A stretch of DNA of 10,726 nt from JBEIJQ01 sp040380145 (lineage in GTDB: Bacteria; Bacteroidota; Bacteroidia; Chitinophagales; Saprospiraceae): NCBI GenBank assembly GCA_040380145.1, contig JBEIJQ010000107.1:1-10726 (forward strand). Direction: 5' to 3'. Below the pieces are notes generated by a model. The model did not search any database. It was not told the DNA's origin and was given only the letters and a program-made list of their open reading frames with translations. Made by a program: the position numbers and the translations under genes. Shown in pieces: positions 6,359 through 10,726 of the stretch (position 1 is the first letter of the stretch; the number at the start of each line of letters is the position of its first letter).

Positions 6359-7453
6359 TCACTCTTCCCGGCTCAGATCCTGCGCAAAACGCCCGGCCGT
6401 GTACTTTTCCCACAGATCCAAGGTCTGCTGGAAATAATCGGGGATATCGGCCTCGAACTGCATGTACTCGCCCGAGGTGGGATGCACGAATCCAATCGCT
6501 TTGGCGTGCAGGGCCTGGTGCGGGAGGGTTTCGAAGCAATCCATCACGAAATTGCGGTATTTGGGGTAGATCGTGCCCGCTACGATGCGATCGCCCCCGT
6601 ATTCGAAGTCGCCGAACAACGGGTGGCCGAGGTGTTTCAGGTGCACGCGAATCTGGTGCGTGCGCCCCGTTTCCAGCCTGCATTCGATCAGGGTCACATA
6701 CCCGAATCTTCTCAAAACCTTGTAGTGTGTCACGGCGTGCTTGCCCATTTCGGGTTTTTCCACTACGCAGCGGAGCTTGCGGAAATTCTGATCGCGGCCG
6801 ATGGAGGCCGTGATGGTGCCCTCTTCTTGCTTGAGGTCGCCCCATACAAGGGCAATGTAGCGCCGATACACCGTGTGGTCGAAAAACTGCTTGGCCAAGT
6901 TCGACATCGCCCGTTCGCTTTTGGCGATCAGCAACAGCCCCGTCGTGTTCTTGTCGATCCGGTGGACCAGCCCGGGGCGGTCCGGAAACTTGTCGTTCAG
7001 CAGCGGCATCTCCCGGAAACGGAACGCGAGCGCGTTGGCGATGGTGCCACGATAGTGGCCGATGGCCGGATGGGCCACCAGACCGGCCGGTTTGTAGATC
7101 ACCATCAGATCGTCGTCCTCGTAGCGGACATCCAAGGGAATGTCCTCCGGCAGGAGTTCCTGTTCGTCGCGGGGCTTCATCCAATACACCACGGCCACAT
7201 CGCCGGGCTTCACCCGGTAATTCGGCTTCACAAGCGCGTCGTTGACCTTGATCAGGCCGGCGTGGATGGCGTTCTGGACTTTGTTGCGGGTTGCGTACTC
7301 GATGCGGTCCATCAAATACAGGTCGATACGGATAGCCGATTGGCGGGGATCGGCCACGAAGCGGTAGTGCTCGTAAAGATCCTGCTGCTCCTCGTCCATT
7401 CCTTCGTCGATGCCCTCGATCTCTTCCTCTTCGTTGTATTTCGGATATTCCAT
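6359..7453 (-). CDS. rluD: RluD-family 23S rRNA pseudouridine synthase
   Basis: The 364-residue protein converts uridines of rRNA (in E. coli RluD, helix 69 of 23S rRNA) into pseudouridine. It has an acidic N-terminal stretch (about 1-30, many Glu and Asp), an S4 RNA-binding domain (about 42-95, with TRNKVQNAIHAGLIKVND), then the catalytic domain with IYKPAGLVAHPA (119-130), the active-site motif HRIDKNTTGLLL (164-175, catalytic D167), and RLETGRTHQIRVHL (259-272). The exact target is inferred from family membership; RluC or another RluA relative is possible. The ATG at 7451-7453 is chosen because it lies 10 bp after the lipB stop. The frame continues to a TTG at 7507 inside lipB, a less likely start. 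It is the last gene of the pssA-lipB-rluD operon. Confidence 0.9.
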   Translation of the reverse strand: MEYPKYNEEEEIEGIDEGMDEEQQDLYEHYRFVADPRQSAIRIDLYLMDRIEYATRNKVQNAIHAGLIKVNDALVKPNYRVKPGDVAVVYWMKPRDEQELLPEDIPLDVRYEDDDLMVIYKPAGLVAHPAIGHYRGTIANALAFRFREMPLLNDKFPDRPGLVHRIDKNTTGLLLIAKSERAMSNLAKQFFDHTVYRRYIALVWGDLKQEEGTITASIGRDQNFRKLRCVVEKPEMGKHAVTHYKVLRRFGYVTLIECRLETGRTHQIRVHLKHLGHPLFGDFEYGGDRIVAGTIYPKYRNFVMDCFETLPHQALHAKAIGFVHPTSGEYMQFEADIPDYFQQTLDLWEKYTAGRFAQDLSREE

Positions 7454-7463
7454 ATTGACTTTG

Positions 7464-8210
7464 TTATGTAGCTTGCGATATTCTTTGAAAGCCGAACAGT
7501 ACTTCAAAGTGATAAAACAATTTTTCCTTGACTTCGTTCAGGTCGACCTTCCTGCCGAGCTCCTTTTCGAGGGAAGTGACGCCCTTGTCGGTGATGACGC
7601 AGGGCACGATGTGAGAAAAATAATCGAGCTGAGTATTGATGTTGAAAGCGAACCCGTGCATGGTCACCCAACGGCTGAGGTGCACGCCGATGGCGCAGAT
7701 CTTGCGCGCCGTGGGAAGTTCGGGATCGAGCCAAACGCCGGAAAGACCGGCGATCCGTCCCGAGGCGATGCCGTATTCGGAGAGGGTCCGTATTACGCCT
7801 TCTTCGAGGTAGCGGATGTAGCGCCCGATGTCGGTAAAAAATTCGTCCAGATCTAAAATGGGGTAACCGACCAACTGCCCAAAGCCGTGATAGGTGATAT
7901 CGCCGCCCCGGTTGATGCGGAAGAATTCCGCGTTTTTTTCCACCAGTCCGGCCTCGTCCAACAAAAGGTTCGATGCTTCCCCGTTGCGCCCGAGGGTATA
8001 TACATGCGGGTGCTCGCACCAAAGGAAATACGAGCACTGGGGAAACGGCGGCAACCCTTCCTTGCCCCGCTGCCGGTTGAGCAGTTTGCGGGAAATGACG
8101 GCATCCAACAACTCCTGTTGCAGGTCCCAGGCCGCCCGATAGCCGATCTGCCCGAGATCGAGCAGTTCGACTGCGGGAGGAAGCGCTGCGTCGGGAAGCA
8201 TGCCGTTCAT
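7464..8210 (-). CDS. lipB: Octanoyltransferase (lipoyl synthesis)
   Basis: This 248-residue enzyme transfers octanoyl from acyl carrier protein to the lipoyl domains of 2-oxoacid dehydrogenases and glycine cleavage H protein, in the cytoplasm; LipA then inserts sulfur. The family motifs are clear: CEHPHVYTLGRNG (65-77), RINRGGDITYHGFGQLVGYPI (98-118), ARKICAIGVHLSRWVTMHGFAFNIN (168-192) with catalytic K170, and FSHIVPCVI (198-206) with the acyl-carrying C204. The length is normal for the Bacteroidota form, which has an extra stretch (about 42-58) before the first motif. The ATG at 8208-8210 overlaps the pssA stop (ATGA), so translation is probably coupled; a second ATG three codons on is possible. 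lipA is not in the window. Confidence 0.95.
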   Translation of the reverse strand: MNGMLPDAALPPAVELLDLGQIGYRAAWDLQQELLDAVISRKLLNRQRGKEGLPPFPQCSYFLWCEHPHVYTLGRNGEASNLLLDEAGLVEKNAEFFRINRGGDITYHGFGQLVGYPILDLDEFFTDIGRYIRYLEEGVIRTLSEYGIASGRIAGLSGVWLDPELPTARKICAIGVHLSRWVTMHGFAFNINTQLDYFSHIVPCVITDKGVTSLEKELGRKVDLNEVKEKLFYHFEVLFGFQRISQAT

Positions 8211-9016
8211 CGCGGATTCGTTTTTTTCGAAAAAAAGTTGAAATAAAACTGCTTTCCCGCACTGTACAGAACATACAACAGGATGTTCAGGGGGAAAGCA
8301 AGGTGCCCGAACAGGATCAGATTGCCCAACCCAAGGGCCAGGGCCGCGTAGCGCTCTTCATTGCCCCGCAGCGCGCCGCCCTCGAATTTCAAACTGAACA
8401 TCGGTATTTCGGCGACCAGCAGAAAAGACAGCACCGCGCTTGTCATGGCCAACAGCGTCGGGCTCAGCACCCAGGGTTGCAGGGAATTCGGTCCGTAAAG
8501 GAAAACCATCAGCAGGCCGAGCACGAATACTGTGGAAGAAGGCGTGGGCAGCCCCACGAAGCCAGATGTCTGACGGGTATCGACATTGAACTTGGCCAAC
8601 CGAAGGGCCGAAAACAAGGTCACCAGAAATCCGGCGAACACGATCCAGCGCTCCGGATTGCGCAGGTATTCGGTGGCGGGCAATGCGAAGGCATTGACAG
8701 ACATTCCGAGCAGCACGAACAGGATCGTGCCCGGCACCAGCCCGAAACTGACCATGTCGGCCAGAGAATCCAGCTCCTTGCCGATCGGCGATTTGACGTT
8801 CAGTACTCTGGCCAACAGGCCGTCGAAGTAATCGCACACGATGGAACCCATCACCAGCCAAGGCACGAGGTACAGCGGATTGTCGGCAGCCGCGGCTCCG
8901 TCCCCGATGGGCACATGTCCGCTGGGAACCTCTCCGCCGCCCGACAACAGGCAGAGCACGGCAAGGCAGCCGAGAAAAAGATTGAGAAGGGTCAACAGAT
9001 TGGGCAGGTGTCGCAT
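8207..9016 (-). CDS. pssA: CDP-diacylglycerol-serine O-phosphatidyltransferase
   Basis: The 269-residue integral membrane enzyme makes phosphatidylserine from CDP-diacylglycerol and serine, the first step to phosphatidylethanolamine. The CDP-alcohol phosphotransferase signature is complete at 62-87: D62, D65, G66, A69, R70, G79, D83 and D87, in the order D-x2-DG-x2-AR-x8-G-x3-D-x3-D. LPNLLTLLNLFLGC at the N-terminus and GLPTPSS (155-161) are typical of PssA. About seven or eight hydrophobic segments are visible (7-24, 47-61, 88-112, 123-140, 162-174, 183-203, 223-252). A Gly/Ala-rich loop (about 25-46) separates the first two. The frame stays open upstream to 9592, but the conserved N-terminus starts at the ATG 9014-9016. 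It is the first gene of the operon with lipB and rluD, and overlaps lipB by 4 bp. Confidence 0.93.
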   Translation of the reverse strand: MRHLPNLLTLLNLFLGCLAVLCLLSGGGEVPSGHVPIGDGAAAADNPLYLVPWLVMGSIVCDYFDGLLARVLNVKSPIGKELDSLADMVSFGLVPGTILFVLLGMSVNAFALPATEYLRNPERWIVFAGFLVTLFSALRLAKFNVDTRQTSGFVGLPTPSSTVFVLGLLMVFLYGPNSLQPWVLSPTLLAMTSAVLSFLLVAEIPMFSLKFEGGALRGNEERYAALALGLGNLILFGHLAFPLNILLYVLYSAGKQFYFNFFSKKTNPR

Positions 9017-9039
9017 AACGCTTGGTCGGCTCTTGTTAG

Positions 9040-9060
9040 AAAGCCCAAAGATAGGGCTTT
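9040..9060. repeat. Inverted repeat over the candidate pssA promoter
   Basis: AAAGCCC (9040-9046) and GGGCTTT (9054-9060) are perfect inverted arms of 7 bp around a 7-base centre. The centre and one arm base contain the candidate -7 element of pssA. The arrangement fits an operator for a dimeric regulator. It is also possible as an RNA hairpin, or as chance. Confidence 0.45.
9046..9053 (-). promoter_or_regulatory. Candidate -7 element for the pssA-lipB-rluD operon
   Basis: On the minus strand the sequence reads TATCTTTG, an exact match to TAnnTTTG, 30 bases before the pssA ATG. A start near 9039 would give a leader of about 23 bases. I find no TTG at the expected -33 distance, so the call rests on the -7 box and position alone. 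Confidence 0.4.
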
Positions 9061-9179
9061 GCAACGGGTATGTATCTGTTGGCTTCGATCGGGCGGGATT
9101 TTGCGGGACGAACTTTGTAAAGAGAAAAAAACAGAGGCCGAATTTTCGCGGAGCAGTACTTGTGCAAGAAGCGGTCGAT

Positions 9180-9188
9180 TTATCCACA
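9180..9188 (+). promoter_or_regulatory. Perfect DnaA-box sequence upstream of namZ
   Basis: TTATCCACA matches the strong DnaA box exactly. It lies 42 bases before the namZ-like start codon in the divergent spacer. Only one copy is seen and no cluster or AT-rich unwinding element accompanies it, so this is not a replication origin. One such 9-mer could occur by chance in a window of this size. Confidence 0.4.
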
Positions 9189-9230
9189 GCGACTTGTTTT
9201 ACCCCTTTTTCAAAAAATTTCTCGACAACC

Positions 9231-10448
9231 ATGCCTTCGCAAGCATCTTGGCCACTCCTCTTCCAGTTGATTTTTTGTTGTTCGCTGCAATCCTGCGGGC
9301 AGGCGCCCGCATCCCTCGCAGCGCCCAAGGAGGGGCCACGCCCAGCCGCTGAAAGGACGCAGTTGTACGCGCCCTCGCTGCGCGGAAAATCAGTGGCACT
9401 CGTGGTCAACCACACCTCGATGGTCGGCGGCCGCCATTTGGCCGACACGCTGCTGGCGCTGGGCGTTGGAGTCAAATGCCTTTTTGCGCCCGAGCACGGG
9501 ATCCGCGGAACGGCAGGGGCCGGCGAAAAACTGCGCGACGGGCGTGATCCGGCGACCGGGCTGCCCGTTTTTTCCCTGTACGGAAAAAACAAAAAACCGA
9601 CGGCCGAGCAGTTGGCGGGCGTAGACTTGGTGGTGCTCGATATACAGGATGTGGGCGTCCGCTTTTACACCTATATATCCACCTTGACCTACACGATGGA
9701 GGCCTGCGCGGAACTGGAAATACCGCTTTGGGTGCTCGATCGGCCCAACCCCAACGGCCATTATGTGGACGGGCCCGTGCTGCGGCCGGAATGCCGTTCG
9801 TTCGTTGGCATGCACCCCGTGCCCATCGTTTATGGACTGACAATCGGCGAATATGCCCGCATGGTCAACGGCGAAGGTTGGCTGGAAGGGGGGAGGCGCT
9901 GTTCGCTCGAAGTAGTGCCCTGTGCGGGTTACACCCATGAAACCCCATACTCGCCGCCGGTACCACCCTCGCCCAACCTGCCCGACCTGAGGAGCATTTA
10001 TCTGTATCCCTCTATCTGTTTGTTCGAGGGCACCGAGGTAAGCGAAGGCCGAGGCACCGACAAGCCTTTCCAATGCTTCGGGCACCCTGATTTTCCGCCG
10101 GGCCGAGGCACGGTGGCATTTGTGCCCTCTTCGCGGCCCGCTGCGAAAGATCCCAAATGGCGCGACCGCACCTGTATCGGCTTCGATCTCTCCGGAGAGG
10201 ATCCCGGCAAATGGAGGGAAAAAAGAAAATTGGACCTGTCGCACCTGCTGGCCTTCTACCGCGGACTGCCCGACAAAGCCGAATTTTTCCGCAAAGACGG
10301 TTTTTTCGATCTCTTGGCGGGCAATCGCCTGTTGGCCCGACAAATAGCAGATGGACTGGACGAGGAAAGCATTCGCAAAACCTGGGAAGACGATTTGGCC
10401 GCCTATCGGGCAATCCGAAAAAAATACCTGATCTACCCCCTTCGGTGA
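9231..10448 (+). CDS. namZ: DUF1343 / NamZ-type exo-beta-N-acetylmuramidase lipoprotein
   Basis: The 405-residue product belongs to the DUF1343 family, whose studied members (NamZ of Bacillus subtilis and Tannerella forsythia) cut single N-acetylmuramic acid residues from the non-reducing ends of peptidoglycan fragments. The N-terminus is a lipoprotein signal (hydrophobic 8-18, lipobox LQSC, C22), so it should be membrane-anchored outside the cytoplasm. Conserved segments are ALVVNHTSMV (56-65), LFAPEHGIRG (84-93; E88 is the likely catalytic acid, from memory of the family), DIQDVGVRFYTYISTLTY (137-154), VLDRPNPNG (168-176), YGLTIGEYA (201-209) and FEGTEVSEGRGTDKPF (265-280). The open frame extends upstream to 8841 across pssA, but the lipoprotein signal fixes the ATG at 9231. 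It is divergent from pssA; no convincing promoter was found. It probably works in cell-wall recycling or in use of foreign peptidoglycan. Confidence 0.88.
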   Translation: MPSQASWPLLFQLIFCCSLQSCGQAPASLAAPKEGPRPAAERTQLYAPSLRGKSVALVVNHTSMVGGRHLADTLLALGVGVKCLFAPEHGIRGTAGAGEKLRDGRDPATGLPVFSLYGKNKKPTAEQLAGVDLVVLDIQDVGVRFYTYISTLTYTMEACAELEIPLWVLDRPNPNGHYVDGPVLRPECRSFVGMHPVPIVYGLTIGEYARMVNGEGWLEGGRRCSLEVVPCAGYTHETPYSPPVPPSPNLPDLRSIYLYPSICLFEGTEVSEGRGTDKPFQCFGHPDFPPGRGTVAFVPSSRPAAKDPKWRDRTCIGFDLSGEDPGKWREKRKLDLSHLLAFYRGLPDKAEFFRKDGFFDLLAGNRLLARQIADGLDEESIRKTWEDDLAAYRAIRKKYLIYPLR

Positions 10449-10535
10449 AAACGAAGAGCAAACGCTGATGTGAGTGCCCGCCGTATTCGAGCGGATGTAT
10501 GGAGAATCATTGCTTTAAATCAGAATTGTCATTGG

Positions 10536-10566
10536 AAAAAATTTCTAATGACCGCCGTTAGAAATT
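10536..10566 (-). terminator. Minus-strand hairpin with T-run (likely terminator)
   Basis: Read on the minus strand, AATTTCTAA (10566-10558) pairs perfectly with TTAGAAATT (10548-10540) around a 9-base loop, and the second arm runs on into T residues down to 10536. The stem is only AT-rich, hence modest in stability. It lies about 57 bases after the stop of the partial minus-strand frame at 10623, and would end that gene's transcript before it meets namZ. Confidence 0.5.
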
Positions 10567-10622
10567 GTCTACTGCAAAAAACTGAAATACAGTCTATGAA
10601 CAACGGTTGAGCTCCTCGAAAA

Positions 10623-10726
10623 TCAAAGATCGACCTGTAAGGAATTCTCACGGCCCAGCCGGCCTTCGAGAAAATCCCGACAGCGCGGCTTTTGGTAGCG
10701 GGCCTGAGCGAAAAACCTGTTGGATG
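10623..10726 (-). CDS. Probable C-terminal end of an unidentified gene
   Basis: On the minus strand, the frame through 10724 is open for 33 codons to a TGA at 10625-10623 and reads SNRFFAQARYQKPRCRDFLE, then GRLGRENSLQVDL. Third codon positions are about two-thirds G or C, as in neighbouring genes, and a hairpin with a T-run follows. These points favour a real gene that begins outside the window. A second minus-strand frame is also open over this stretch, which weakens the call. I do not recognise the family. Confidence 0.4.
   Translation of the reverse strand, partial: SNRFFAQARYQKPRCRDFLEGRLGRENSLQVDL

Noticed and set aside
6405..6416. DnaA-box-like TTTCCCACA within rluD
   Set aside because: It differs from the consensus at two positions and lies in coding sequence.
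6482..7471. 329-codon plus-strand frame opposite rluD
   Set aside because: RluD motifs, including the catalytic HRID segment, show the minus strand is the coding one.
9157..9164. TACTTGTG as a promoter element for namZ
   Set aside because: It has one mismatch in the TTTG part and no TTG at the right distance upstream.
8841..9230. Upstream extension of the namZ-like frame
   Set aside because: It is antisense to pssA, and the lipoprotein signal requires the start at 9231.
8303..9352. 349-codon plus-strand frame opposite pssA
   Set aside because: PssA carries the full CDP-alcohol phosphotransferase signature; this frame is Gln, His and Arg-rich and overlaps the spacer.
9017..9592. Upstream extension of the pssA frame
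   Set aside because: It runs antisense into namZ; the conserved PssA N-terminus begins at 9016.
1..10726. CRISPR array, insertion sequence, prophage or defence system
   Set aside because: No regularly spaced repeats, transposase, integrase, terminal inverted repeats or known defence domains are visible.

Overview
The window reads as chromosomal housekeeping DNA from a fairly GC-rich member of the Bacteroidota; a Saprospira-type lineage is a guess, not a demonstration. The reasons are: promoters of the TTG / TAnnTTTG type typical of this phylum, most clearly in front of a tRNA gene; almost no Shine-Dalgarno sequences before the genes; a carboxyspermidine-type decarboxylase (NspC), the polyamine route common in this phylum; and two lipoproteins of kinds frequent there. 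I see no phage, insertion sequence, CRISPR array, toxin module or other sign of transfer.

Layout. Positions 1-3144 (+): a truncated GNAT/FemAB-like acyltransferase overlaps nspC by 8 bp, and the exonuclease VII large subunit gene xseA follows after 11 bp, so the three probably form one transcript. Positions 3163-4479 (-): rmuC, converging on xseA. Positions 4545-4699 (+): a self-contained tRNA-Asn unit with its own promoter and a strong intrinsic terminator. Positions 4811-6342 (+): a YkuD-type L,D-transpeptidase lipoprotein, then a HAD hydrolase. Positions 6359-9016 (-): pssA-lipB-rluD, a tight operon (4-bp overlap, then a 10-bp gap) combining phospholipid synthesis, lipoate attachment and rRNA pseudouridylation. 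Positions 9231-10448 (+): a DUF1343/NamZ-type exo-N-acetylmuramidase lipoprotein, divergent from pssA across 214 bp. Positions 10623-10726 (-): probably the C-terminal end of another gene, followed by a hairpin with a T-run.

Together the genes cover polyamine synthesis (NspC), DNA processing (XseA, RmuC), envelope work (L,D-transpeptidase, NamZ, PssA), cofactor attachment (LipB) and RNA (tRNA-Asn, RluD). I found no convincing previously undescribed system. The points most worth checking are the acyltransferase coupled to nspC, the compact XseA without an adjacent xseB, and the pssA/namZ intergenic region, which holds an inverted repeat over a candidate promoter and a perfect DnaA box. No gene-free stretch exceeds 300 bases; the longest is 9017-9230.
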